A stretch of 64,000 nucleotides of DNA from Rhodoblastus sp963727035 (GTDB taxonomy: Bacteria; Pseudomonadota; Alphaproteobacteria; Rhizobiales; Beijerinckiaceae): positions 18,576-82,575 of the forward strand of contig CAVSEY010000009.1 in assembly GCA_963727035.1 (NCBI GenBank), in the 5' to 3' direction. The notes under the pieces are model-generated. The model did not search any database and was not told the origin of the DNA. It worked only from the letters and a program-made list of their open reading frames with translations. Below, one piece after another: positions 19,240 to 27,785 of the stretch (positions within the stretch are counted from its first letter, which is position 1; every line of letters begins with the position of its first letter). The position numbers and the translations under genes were made by a program.

Positions 19240-20490
19240 TTACGGCTTGGCCGGCGGCGCGTCAGTCGGGTTCTGCCACGCGGTGAAAACGTCGTCGATC
19301 AGTTGCGTTCCCACCGCGCCCTTTTCGAAGGTCACCTTGGCGATGCGGCCATCGGCGAGGCTCATCGGAATGTCGAGCCACGCCATGCTGCGGATCATTT
19401 CGACATTTTGAGCCAATGAGGCGGAATAGAGCCCGATCAGGAAGAGGTTGGGCGCGACGTCGACCTCCATGCCCTGGAGCGGCGCGCCGCGCGGCGCGTC
19501 ATCGCGGCGCATTTCCGGCACGTTGATCGCGCGTATCTTGCCGATGATCGAATTCGCCGCGGGATCGAAGCGGATCGTGATCGTGTGGCTCGCCGAAAGC
19601 GTCGTGTCGTAATTCTTTTCGATGGTCATCGAGGCCTTGAGTCCGGCGTCGGGGACGTCGATGTCGGCGCGTATGACCGGCGTCAGTTGCTGGTTTGGCC
19701 CGCTATTGACCGATTCCCGCCGCCAGACGACGGCGCCGACATAGGTCTTGATGCCGCCAGGCTCTGACGGCGCCTGGATCAGCAAGGCGGCGCGGTAGGC
19801 GATCGGAACGCTTGGGGCCGGAGTCTGGGACGCCGGGCTGACGGGCGGGGCCGCGGGTTGCGGCGCGGGCGAGGCTTCGCCGACGCGCTGTTTGATCTTG
19901 CCGCCGCCCTGCTGTTCAGCCTTCTGGGACGCCGGGGCGAGCTTGGCGAGTTCCTCCGGCCGGTCGCGCAGCTTCCACGCCGCGCCCGCGACCAGAACGA
20001 CCACCGCGGCAAGCGCGCTGGCGAGGATGACGAAACGCCGCAGGCCGCCGCCGGAATTCGTGATCGGCTTGGGCGCGGCGGGGCGCAGGTTTTCGCGCGA
20101 TGAGGAAAATCCTTCCCCGGTTTCGGCGGAAGCCGATTCCTCCGGGCTTTCCAAGGCGGCCTGCGCCGGCTCGTGAGCGGCCTGCGCGGGCTTTTTCATG
20201 GGCGGCTTTTCTTCCGCGGGCCCGCTTTCCTCGGCCTCTGCCGCCGTCGGGGGCGCTCCTCCCTCGGGGCGCGCGCCGACGCCGGCGAGCTCCATCTCGA
20301 TCCGCGCGATCGCCTCGTCCAGAGCGCGCGCCTCGCGCTCGATCGCCGTTTCTGGCGCGGGCGGTTGCATGTTGCGCAACTGGCCGAGCAGGGCCTTGCG
20401 GGCGCGTTCGTAGATCGCGCCGCGCGTTTCCGGCGTCGAAGTCTTCAAGCCGGATACGGCCTTGGACAGCAGCGGATAATAGTCAGCCAT
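19240..20490 (-). CDS. single-pass membrane protein, conserved in Rhizobiales, unknown function
   Basis: 416 residues. The N-terminal 60 residues (ADYYPLLSKAVSGL, then TPETRGAIYERARKALLGQL) are a helical block I have seen at the start of many rhizobial hypothetical proteins. A low-complexity Ala/Glu/Pro region follows, then one TM helix (about 150-168, FVILASALAAVVVLVAGAAW), a Pro/Gln-rich linker, and a globular C-terminal domain that would lie in the periplasm. No catalytic motif is evident. It lies convergent to rpoH, 14 bases away. Confidence 0.7.
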   Translation of the reverse strand: MADYYPLLSKAVSGLKTSTPETRGAIYERARKALLGQLRNMQPPAPETAIEREARALDEAIARIEMELAGVGARPEGGAPPTAAEAEESGPAEEKPPMKKPAQAAHEPAQAALESPEESASAETGEGFSSSRENLRPAAPKPITNSGGGLRRFVILASALAAVVVLVAGAAWKLRDRPEELAKLAPASQKAEQQGGGKIKQRVGEASPAPQPAAPPVSPASQTPAPSVPIAYRAALLIQAPSEPGGIKTYVGAVVWRRESVNSGPNQQLTPVIRADIDVPDAGLKASMTIEKNYDTTLSASHTITIRFDPAANSIIGKIRAINVPEMRRDDAPRGAPLQGMEVDVAPNLFLIGLYSASLAQNVEMIRSMAWLDIPMSLADGRIAKVTFEKGAVGTQLIDDVFTAWQNPTDAPPAKP

Positions 20491-20544
20491 CGCGCGCCTT
20501 CATGTTGGTCGCCAAATCCCCGTCGTTACGATCCGGGGCCGGCG

Positions 20545-21840
20545 TCAGTCCTGGAACGGGTCGTGCATCAAAATTGTGTCCTCGCGCTCGGGACTTGTCG
20601 AGAGCAAGGCGACCGGCGCCTGAATCAATTCCTCGATCCGGCGCACATATTTGACCGCCTGCGCCGGTAATTGCGCCCAGGAACGCGCCCCGCCGGTCGG
20701 CTCGCGCCAGCCTTCGATCGTCTCGTAGATCGGCTCGACCCGCGCCTGCGCCGCCTGGGAGGCCGGCAGGTAATCGATGGTCTCGCCGTCGAGGCGATAG
20801 CCGACGCAGACCTTGAGCGTATCGAAGCCGTCGAGAATGTCCAGCTTGGTCAAGGCGATTCCGTCGATTCCGGACGTTTTCACGGTCTGGCGCACCAGAA
20901 TGGCGTCGAACCAGCCGCAGCGCCGCGCGCGGCCGGTCACGGTGCCGAACTCGCGGCCGCGCTCACCGATCGTGCGCCCGATCTCGTCGTGCAATTCGGT
21001 CGGGAACGGTCCTTCTCCGACGCGCGTCGTATAGGCCTTGGCGATGCCGAGCACATAGCCGACCGCCTTGGGTCCTAGGCCGACGCCGGTCGGCGCGTTG
21101 GACGCCACCGTATTCGACGAGGTGACGAAGGGATAGGTGCCGTGATCGATGTCGAGCAGCGCGCCCTGCGCGCCCTCGAACAGGATGCGCTTGCCCTGCC
21201 GGCGCAAATCCTCGAGCAGCGACCAGGTCCGGTCCATATAGGGCAGGACGTGCGGCGCGACTTCGTCCAGCTCGGCGCGGATCGTCTCAGGCTTGATTTC
21301 CTCGATCCCCATGCCCCGGCGCAGGGCGTTGTGGTGGGTCAGCAGGCGGTCGATCTTGGCGTCGAGGGTCGAGGGCTCGGCGAGGTCCATGACACGGATC
21401 GAGCGGCGCCCGACCTTGTCCTCATAGGCCGGCCCGATGCCGCGCTTGGTCGTGCCGATCTTGTTGCCCGCGGCGGCGGAATTTTCGCGCAGGGCGTCGA
21501 GGTCGCCATGGATCGAGAGGATGAGCGGCGCGTTTTCGGCGATGCGCAGATTGTCGCGGCTGACCGTGACGCCCTTGGCGCGCAGCTCGGCGATTTCCTT
21601 CACCAGATGGCGCGGATCGAGCACCACGCCATTGCCGATGACGGCGAGCTTGCCGGGCCGCACGATGCCCGAGGGCAGCAGCGACAATTTATAGGTGACG
21701 CCGTCGATGACCAGGGTATGGCCGGCGTTGTGCCCGCCCTGATAGCGCGCCACGACATCCGCCGAGACCGAAAGCCAGTCGACGATCTTGCCCTTGCCTT
21801 CGTCGCCCCATTGGGCGCCGACCACCACCACATTCGCCAT
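20545..21840 (-). CDS. purA: adenylosuccinate synthetase
   Basis: Makes adenylosuccinate from IMP, aspartate and GTP in AMP synthesis. Starting at ATG 21840 the protein has 431 residues, the normal length, and begins MANVVVVGAQWGDEGKGK with the GTP-binding P-loop and catalytic Asp. Later motifs: GGHNAGHTLV with the catalytic His, TTKRGIGPAYEDKVGR, LFEGAQGALLDIDHGTYPFV and TRVGEGPFPTEL. The frame extends upstream through a 45-base repeat array, but family homology begins at 21840. Confidence 0.97.
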   Translation of the reverse strand: MANVVVVGAQWGDEGKGKIVDWLSVSADVVARYQGGHNAGHTLVIDGVTYKLSLLPSGIVRPGKLAVIGNGVVLDPRHLVKEIAELRAKGVTVSRDNLRIAENAPLILSIHGDLDALRENSAAAGNKIGTTKRGIGPAYEDKVGRRSIRVMDLAEPSTLDAKIDRLLTHHNALRRGMGIEEIKPETIRAELDEVAPHVLPYMDRTWSLLEDLRRQGKRILFEGAQGALLDIDHGTYPFVTSSNTVASNAPTGVGLGPKAVGYVLGIAKAYTTRVGEGPFPTELHDEIGRTIGERGREFGTVTGRARRCGWFDAILVRQTVKTSGIDGIALTKLDILDGFDTLKVCVGYRLDGETIDYLPASQAAQARVEPIYETIEGWREPTGGARSWAQLPAQAVKYVRRIEELIQAPVALLSTSPEREDTILMHDPFQD

Positions 21841-21863
21841 CTTTCGCGTTCTTCCCTTTTTTT

Positions 21864-21985
21864 CGCCTCGCTCTGGCGTGCGCCAACCGCTTGGCTGGTT
21901 TGTTTTACCGCCTCGCTCTGGCGTGCGCCAACCGCTCGGCTGAAGTGTTTTACGCCTCGCTCCGGCCCGCGCCGGACTCTCAGCT
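21864..21985 (-). repeat. tandem 44/45-base repeats upstream of purA
   Basis: Three head-to-tail units start at 21864, 21909 and 21953. The first two share a 34-base core that differs at one position; the third has diverged. They lie directly upstream of purA in its leader. On the minus strand the units would read SGWRTPERG, but there is no sign they are translated. Confidence 0.7.
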
Positions 21986-22127
21986 GGTTCGCGAATTGCC
22001 CGCAACACAAAAAGCCCGGCTCGCGCCGGGGGATCAGGATCGCGTAACGGATCGGGACGATGAAGTAAAGCGTCAAGGCTGGCGGAAAAGGACCGGCATG
22101 CTTAAAATTCGCAGTAAAAGCTTACGG

Positions 22128-22142
22128 TTAAGACCTGCTTAA
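22128..22142. promoter_or_regulatory. candidate CtrA box upstream of first beta-barrel gene
   Basis: TTAA (22128-22131), seven bases, TTAA (22139-22142): the full TTAA-N7-TTAA consensus of the cell-cycle regulator CtrA. It lies 75 bases before the gene start. Confidence 0.55.
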
Positions 22143-22216
22143 ATTTTTGATGGCACAAATTCTCGCGTCAAAGCGAATTGGGGCCGTGCGCGCCCTGCAT
22201 ACGAAGGGATTTTGCC

Positions 22217-23092
22217 ATGGGCAGCTTGAAAGCCCTCACTCTGGCCGGCGCCGTTGCGATGCTCGCCGCGCCGACCGCTGTTGTTCCGGCGGCCCGCGCG
22301 GCTGACCTCCTGCCGCCTCCGCCCCAACTGGACCCGACTCCGCTGCGCGGCCCCGTCGACGACAGCGGCTTCTATCTGCGCGGCGACGTCGGCGTCGGAA
22401 TCAATGGGGCGTCCGGCCTGAATTCGACGTTCAGCGACGGCTCGACCCTCGCCTCCCTCGGCGCCTGGGACGGGCCGGTCAATGTCGGCGACAGCGGCGT
22501 GTTCGATTTTGGCGTCGGCTATCAATTCAATTCGTGGTTCCGCGCCGACATGACCCTGGGCTATCTCTCGGGAGCCTCCTATAATTCCAAAGTCTTCTAT
22601 CAGTTCACGGGCGCCGGCAGCAATTGCCCGGTCGGCGGCGCCGCGAACTGCGGCGATAATTACACCGGCGCGGTCCGCGGCGGCCTGTTCCTGGCCAACG
22701 GCTATCTCGACGTCGGCACCTGGATGGGCGTCACGCCCTATTTCGGCGGCGGCGTCGGCTTCATGGTCTATGGCGTGAACGGCCTGACCGACATCAGCAT
22801 GAGCCAGGCCAACGCCTATGGCATGGCGCCCAACGCCAACGGGACGAATTTCGCCTGGGATCTCACGACCGGCCTCGCCTTTCATGTCACGCCCAATCTT
22901 CTGCTCGACCTGAGCTATCGCTACGTGAACATGGGCGCGATGAGCACCGGCGCGATCGCCTGCAACGGCGGCGCCGCGACCGGGTGCCATTTCGAGACCC
23001 AGCATTTCAACATGGCGTCCAACTATTTGACGCTCGGCATGCGCTGGCTGCTGCCGGCCTATGCCCCGCCGGTCGTCGTGGCCAAATATTGA
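22217..23092 (+). CDS. outer-membrane beta-barrel protein (Omp25/31-like)
   Basis: 291 residues. ATG 22217 is chosen for the AAGGGA site (22203-22208) and the signal peptide that follows, ending ARAADLLPPPP, the usual mature N-terminus of rhizobial Omp25/31-type porin-like proteins. FYLRGDVGVGING and FDFGVGYQFNSWFRADMTLGY alternate like beta-strands. The C-terminal strands are TLGMRWLL; the protein ends VVVAKY. Two Cys pairs may form disulphides. A paralogue follows 216 bases downstream. Confidence 0.85.
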   Translation: MGSLKALTLAGAVAMLAAPTAVVPAARAADLLPPPPQLDPTPLRGPVDDSGFYLRGDVGVGINGASGLNSTFSDGSTLASLGAWDGPVNVGDSGVFDFGVGYQFNSWFRADMTLGYLSGASYNSKVFYQFTGAGSNCPVGGAANCGDNYTGAVRGGLFLANGYLDVGTWMGVTPYFGGGVGFMVYGVNGLTDISMSQANAYGMAPNANGTNFAWDLTTGLAFHVTPNLLLDLSYRYVNMGAMSTGAIACNGGAATGCHFETQHFNMASNYLTLGMRWLLPAYAPPVVVAKY

Positions 23093-23121
23093 GGCGATTC
23101 CGCCTCGGCGGCCATGCTGTC

Positions 23122-23152
23122 AGGGCGAAAGCGCAAGGCTTTCGCCCTTTTC
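23122..23152 (+). terminator. intrinsic terminator between the two beta-barrel genes
   Basis: A 10-base stem, arms 23123-23132 (GGGCGAAAGC) and 23138-23147, with a short loop, followed by TTTTCTTT. The two genes are therefore probably separate transcription units. Confidence 0.85.
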
Positions 23153-23226
23153 TTTCGCCCTCGCGCGGTCCCCGCTCCATCGAGGCTGACAGTATAGACA
23201 TATTTTTTTTGCAGAACTCATTAAGG

Positions 23227-23242
23227 TTAAGTCACGTTTAAC
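23227..23242. promoter_or_regulatory. candidate CtrA box upstream of second beta-barrel gene
   Basis: TTAA (23227-23230), seven bases, TTAAC (23238-23242). It is also nested in a GGTTAA/TTAACC dyad. It lies 67 bases before the gene start at 23309. Confidence 0.6.
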
Positions 23243-23308
23243 CATCTTCCTTCACACTCTTTGCACGATCGGCGCGGCTTCGCGCCCGGACAGGCGAAGA
23301 GGTACGAA

Positions 23309-24208
23309 ATGCGTAAAACGATTCAAGCGGCCGTCGTCGCGCTTCTTGCCTGGCCGGCGGGCAGCCTGACCGCTCGCGCCGCCGACCTGAACATGCCGCC
23401 CGCCCTGGCGGACGACGAGCCGAGCCCGATGGTGGAGTTCGGCACGGGCTGGTATCTGCGCGCAGATCTGAACACCGAATTTTCCCAATTGCCGGCGAGC
23501 CTTCTCGAACCGTCGGCGCAACTTGCCGCCAGCGGGCTTCCGACGGTGCGCGGGTCAAGCTGGTTCACCGGCGTCGGCGGCGACCTCGGCGTCGGCTACC
23601 AGTTCAACAGCTGGTTCCGCATTGATTTCACCGGCGGCGTCGATCCGTACTTCAAGCGCTATGCCCCGACGGTCGTGTTCAACGGCACAACCCCGATGCC
23701 GGCCGCCTGGGATGGGGGCATAGGGGACACGGCGTGCCTGTTCTCGATCAATCAGCTCGGCGCGCCACAATATACGACATGCACCGCCAGCCCCTATGGC
23801 TCGTTCACGTCGCAAACCTATCTGCTCAACAGCTATCTGGATCTCGGGACCTGGTGGAGCATGACGCCCTATGTCGGCGCGGGCGCGGGCCTTGTGAACG
23901 TACAGGCTTCCTCCAATGTGGACTACAAATTCCTGAGCGGCGTGCCTTACGGCACGAACGGGCACAACAATAATTGCAATATCGGCGTCACGGCGACGGG
24001 TTCTCCCATCTGCGCCTATTACGGCTATCCGGGCAACCGTGGGCCGTCCAACAATCGCATCAATTTCGCCTGGGCGCTGATGACGGGCGTCGCTTTCGAC
24101 ATCGGTCCGCATGTGAAGCTCGACATCGGCTATGAATACAAGAACCTGGGTTCGGGCGTCTCCGCCCAGGTGGTGCGCGCCGGCGTGCGTCTGACGCCCG
24201 ACCTTTGA
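23309..24208 (+). CDS. outer-membrane beta-barrel protein, paralogue of the previous gene
   Basis: 299 residues from ATG 23309, with GAAGAGG about 7 bases upstream. The signal peptide ends TARAADLNMPP. The internal pattern mirrors the first paralogue: WYLRADLNTEF, GDLGVGYQFNSWFRIDF, NSYLDLGTWWSMTPYVGAGAGL, NFAWALMTGVAFDIGPHVKLDIGYEY. The terminal strand is VVRAGVRLTPDL. Paired Cys in the loops. Likely an outer-membrane structural or porin-like protein. Confidence 0.82.
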   Translation: MRKTIQAAVVALLAWPAGSLTARAADLNMPPALADDEPSPMVEFGTGWYLRADLNTEFSQLPASLLEPSAQLAASGLPTVRGSSWFTGVGGDLGVGYQFNSWFRIDFTGGVDPYFKRYAPTVVFNGTTPMPAAWDGGIGDTACLFSINQLGAPQYTTCTASPYGSFTSQTYLLNSYLDLGTWWSMTPYVGAGAGLVNVQASSNVDYKFLSGVPYGTNGHNNNCNIGVTATGSPICAYYGYPGNRGPSNNRINFAWALMTGVAFDIGPHVKLDIGYEYKNLGSGVSAQVVRAGVRLTPDL

Positions 24209-24261
24209 GCCTTCAGCCGACGTCGCCGCCGCGACGTCTGGCGACAGGGCTCTGCGCTCCC

Positions 24262-24283
24262 ATGGCCGCCGCGAGGCGGCCAT
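24262..24283 (+). terminator. hairpin after second beta-barrel gene
   Basis: Perfect 9-base stem ATGGCCGCC/GGCGGCCAT with a GCGA loop, followed by TCGTTTG. Only a weak T-tract. Confidence 0.55.
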
Positions 24284-24326
24284 TCGTTTGATCGATGATG
24301 GGCGTTCGCTGGCTCGCCGTCTTGCC

Positions 24327-27107
24327 TCAACGCGGTCCGCCGGCCGCCGCCGCCTCGGCCGCGCCGGGCGCGAGCGGCAGGACGATTTCGACCAAAGTGC
24401 CTTCGTTCTTGCGGCTCTTGATCGAAAAGCCGGCGCCATTGGCCTCGGCGAGCGCCTTGGTCAGCGGCAGGCCGAGTCCGGTTCCGCCGCGAGACGGCGC
24501 AACCTGGCGGAACGGTTCGAGCGCCGTGCGCAATTCGCTTTCGCTCATGCCGACGCCGGTGTCCTTGACCCGCAGGGCCGCATGGCCGGAATCGCTCAGC
24601 GCGGTCGAGACGATGACCTGTCCGCCCGGTTCGTTGTAGCGCACCGCGTTGGCGAGCAGATTAAGCACGATCTGTCGGAGCGACCGCTCGTCGGCATGGA
24701 CCGGAGGCAGGTTCGCCGCCAGAGCCAGTCGGGTGATGACTTTTTCGCGATTGGCCTGGGGCTGCATCAGCGACACGCATTCCGACACGACGCGATTGGC
24801 GTCGACCGCCGTGACGTTCAGCTCCAGCTTGCCCGCCTCGATCTTGGAAAGGTCGAGCAGGTCGTTGACCAGACTCAGCACATGCTCGCCCGAGGCATGG
24901 ATGTCGCGCAGGTAATCCTTGTAGCGCTCGTTGCCGACCGGGCCGAACCGCTCGTCCATGATGACTTCGGCAAAGCCGAGGATGGCGTTCAGCGGGGTGC
25001 GGATTTCATGACTGACCTTGGCCAGGAATGCCGATTTCGCCTGATTGTCATGCTCCGCCCTCTCGCGCGCCTCGTCCATCGCGCGCTCGGTCTGCGTCCA
25101 ATCCTTGAGATTGCGCAGAATCAGGCAATATTTGCCGTCTGAAGGGCGCCCCAGGCGGCCGATGGAAAGATGGAGGGGAATCGTCTCGCCCTGGCGCGCG
25201 CGGCCGAGCGCCTCGCGCCCCTGCCTCTGCGCCCCCGCCTTGGCGCGGGTGAAATATTCCAGCGCCGAAACCTGGGACTCGCGCGCGAACAAAAGGGTGA
25301 GGTTTTCGCCCGCGACCTTGTTGCGGTCGTAATCGAACAGGGCCTCCGCCTTGGGGTCGAGGCCGAGGATGACGCCATCCGCGTTGAGCAGCACGACGCC
25401 GTCGGCGGCGGCGTCGAGCATGGATCGCCATTCCTCGCTTTCCGCTTCGCGCTGGCGCAGGCTCGCCTCCAGCGCGGCGACGCGCTGCTCCGGCGTTGGA
25501 GTCGCAGGCCGCGACAAAGTGAGGAGTTCGGCCGGCGCGCCGTCCCATTCGAACTGGGCGCGATGAACTTCCGCGAGGAAAGTCCCGCCGCCGGCCTGAC
25601 GCGCCTGGAGACTCCTTTTCTCGCCGGGCGCAAGCTCGTCGGCCAGGGATCCCAGGGCGGCGCGAGGCCCGCCAGCCTCGGCGAAAGCCGCGCCGTCGGC
25701 GTAGCCCAGCCAGTCGAGCGCCAGCCGGTTGGCGTAAAGCATTTGGTCGCCGCGCGTCACGATCAGGCCCAAAGGCGCAGCTTCGGCCAGGGCCGCAGGT
25801 TCGCGGCCGTCGTCGAGAAAGCCGCCCTCCGTCGTGACGGCCGCAGGCGGAGCGGGCAAGGGCAGGGTGGGCAAGGGCAGGGCGGGCAAGGGAAGCGCGG
25901 GAAAGGGCGAGACGGATGCAGGCGAGGCGGTATGGCCGCGCCCGCCGTCGCCATCGGGGGCGGCGGCCTTCGGTCCGCGCGCGCCGAGCGCCCGTGCGAT
26001 TTCGCGAAAGGCCGAACGCTCGTGCGGCGCAAGCGCGATCAGGGCGGAATCGTCTTCGCCGTCGTCACGCGGCCCCGCGCCGGTCTCGGGCCGCGCCGCG
26101 GCGTGCGGGCGCAAAGGGACGACGACGCCGGAAAAATCGTGCGAAGGCGGCGGCGGCGCTTCTTCCAGGGGGTCGGCGACCGTTTGCTCCGCGCGCGCGG
26201 CTTGCTCGGAGCGCGCGGCGGTCGCGGTTTGAAACGGATCCGAGACCAAAGGCCCCTCGCGCAAACGGTCGAGATGGATCACGCCGAATCCGCGCCAGCC
26301 GTCGAAAGCCCCGCGAGGGTCGAAAAGCGGCAGGCCGCCGAGCGTCACCGGCGCGACGGCGCCAGCCTGTTCGATGGGCCAATCGATATTGATCCGGCTG
26401 AAGGTGACGCGCCCGCGCAAGGCTTCGGCAAGTTCGCCGCGCGGGTCGAGCCCGAGAATGCGCGCCGCGTCGAGAAACTCACGCCCGATGAGATCCGAGC
26501 AGCCGGTTCCGACGATTTGGGCGAGCGGCGGCGTGAGTTCGATCACCACATTTCGCGCGTCGACGCGCCAAAGGAACCGCGCCGGGGCGAGCCTGGGGAA
26601 TCGTTCTTCGAATCGGGCGCGCAAGGCCTCGATCCCGGCAGGGCGATGGTCCACGGTCGTCCGGGCGGGCGCGTTCGGTTGCGGCGCGCGGCGGTTGGCG
26701 CCCGGCGCTGCGCGCAGGCCGAGGCCGGCGAGGACGAACAGAGGATTGTGGCCCGCGGTGCGGCGGCACAGGAAGGTGACCGCGCCGGGCGAGGCGGCGC
26801 AGCCCAGGGGAACGCGCTCCAGCCGGGCCGCGGCGCCGGGAAGGATGTCGGACGCCAGTTGGGCGAGGCGGCGGGCGCCCGACGAATCGGCTCCGAACAG
26901 CGGGAGAGTCAGATCGGCCGCGTCTCCCACCCCAAACAAATCGAGGGCGGCGGCGCTGGCGTGGATGACGCGCGGCGGCGCGCCTTCGGCGACGACAACG
27001 GGCGCGCCGGCGCGCGCGAGCGACGCGACGGCCGGTTCGGCCAAGGCCGCCGCGACATCCGCGCGAACGCAGCCGCCGTCGCGTCCTATGACGTTTTCGT
27101 CAGCCAT
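24327..27107 (-). CDS. PdhS-like hybrid PAS histidine kinase (DivJ/PleC family)
   Basis: 926 residues from ATG 27107 (a TTG 30 bases upstream also opens the frame). No membrane helix is seen, so it is probably cytosolic. An N-terminal PAS-like region (about 165-290) is followed by a Pro/Leu repeat stretch (LPLPALPLPTLPLPAP), then two more PAS domains, then HisKA with H700 in SHEIRTPLNAILGFAEVIM and HATPase_c (NLLANAVRYN, VKDTGVGMSE, GGTGLGLPLTKALAEA). The GNERYKDYLRDIHASGEHVL segment after the H-box is the mark of the PdhS/DivJ/PleC group, which controls DivK and through it CtrA. The link to CtrA here is by family, not shown. Confidence 0.85.
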   Translation of the reverse strand: MADENVIGRDGGCVRADVAAALAEPAVASLARAGAPVVVAEGAPPRVIHASAAALDLFGVGDAADLTLPLFGADSSGARRLAQLASDILPGAAARLERVPLGCAASPGAVTFLCRRTAGHNPLFVLAGLGLRAAPGANRRAPQPNAPARTTVDHRPAGIEALRARFEERFPRLAPARFLWRVDARNVVIELTPPLAQIVGTGCSDLIGREFLDAARILGLDPRGELAEALRGRVTFSRINIDWPIEQAGAVAPVTLGGLPLFDPRGAFDGWRGFGVIHLDRLREGPLVSDPFQTATAARSEQAARAEQTVADPLEEAPPPPSHDFSGVVVPLRPHAAARPETGAGPRDDGEDDSALIALAPHERSAFREIARALGARGPKAAAPDGDGGRGHTASPASVSPFPALPLPALPLPTLPLPAPPAAVTTEGGFLDDGREPAALAEAAPLGLIVTRGDQMLYANRLALDWLGYADGAAFAEAGGPRAALGSLADELAPGEKRSLQARQAGGGTFLAEVHRAQFEWDGAPAELLTLSRPATPTPEQRVAALEASLRQREAESEEWRSMLDAAADGVVLLNADGVILGLDPKAEALFDYDRNKVAGENLTLLFARESQVSALEYFTRAKAGAQRQGREALGRARQGETIPLHLSIGRLGRPSDGKYCLILRNLKDWTQTERAMDEARERAEHDNQAKSAFLAKVSHEIRTPLNAILGFAEVIMDERFGPVGNERYKDYLRDIHASGEHVLSLVNDLLDLSKIEAGKLELNVTAVDANRVVSECVSLMQPQANREKVITRLALAANLPPVHADERSLRQIVLNLLANAVRYNEPGGQVIVSTALSDSGHAALRVKDTGVGMSESELRTALEPFRQVAPSRGGTGLGLPLTKALAEANGAGFSIKSRKNEGTLVEIVLPLAPGAAEAAAAGGPR

Positions 27108-27248
27108 GACCCCCGGCCATCTTCGTCGACCCTTCAAAGCGCTTTCCCCGCGCCTGCAACTCGGCGCAGCGGGATAACGCGCTTAATGAAAACTAAACCA
27201 CGTCCGCCGCGGCGAATCCATATTTGATCCATTTCTTGCCCTACGCCA

Positions 27249-27263
27249 TTAACTTATGATTAA
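27249..27263. promoter_or_regulatory. candidate CtrA box between pdhS-like gene and phasin genes
   Basis: TTAA (27249-27252), seven bases, TTAA (27260-27263), in the 306-base divergent gap between the kinase and the first phasin gene. It could act on either. The rest of the gap shows no gene. Confidence 0.5.
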
Positions 27264-27413
27264 TTTGGGTGGTGATCGGCGTTAAAAAGCGATGCTGCGG
27301 CGCACAATGAGTATTGCGGTGCAACAAAATCCTCGGTATAACACAAGGCGTAATGCCGGATCACGAGCGGCAAGGGGATTGTTTAGGCCCGGCCGCCAAA
27401 GCGAGGACCAACC

Positions 27414-27785
27414 ATGAGCAATCTCAATCTCGAAATTCCTTCCGAAGTTCGTGAATTCGCGGAAAAGACGGTCGATCAGGCCCGCAAGGCGTTCGAGAGC
27501 TTCGTCGTCGCCGCGCAGAAGGCGACTTCCCAGTCCGAGGCCGCCGCGGAATCGATGGCCGCCAGCGCCAAGGAAGTCAGCTCCAAGGCCATCGGCTTCG
27601 CCGAAGCCAATGTGAAAGCCGCCTTCGACCTTGCTGAAAAGATGGTTCACGCCAAGGATCCGAAGGAAATTCTCGCCATCCAGTCCGAATATCTGAAGAA
27701 CCAGGTTTCGGCGGTGCAGGAGCAGGCCAAGGCCCTCGGCGAGGCCGTGAAAAAGGTCGTCACCCATACGACGGAAACGAAATAA
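27414..27785 (+). CDS. phasin (Phasin_2 family)
   Basis: A 123-residue, all-helical amphipathic protein without a signal peptide. The segment FAEKTVDQARKAFESFVVAA, then EANVKAAFDLAEKMVHAKDP and LAIQSEYLKNQVSAVQEQAK are typical of phasins that coat polyhydroxyalkanoate granules. The stop overlaps the next start by one base (TAATG), so the two phasin-type proteins are translated together. Confidence 0.88.
   Translation: MSNLNLEIPSEVREFAEKTVDQARKAFESFVVAAQKATSQSEAAAESMAASAKEVSSKAIGFAEANVKAAFDLAEKMVHAKDPKEILAIQSEYLKNQVSAVQEQAKALGEAVKKVVTHTTETK

Noticed and set aside
25170..27227. Plus-strand frame of 685 codons opposite the PdhS-like gene
   Set aside because: Shadow; the minus-strand kinase has complete HisKA and HATPase motifs.
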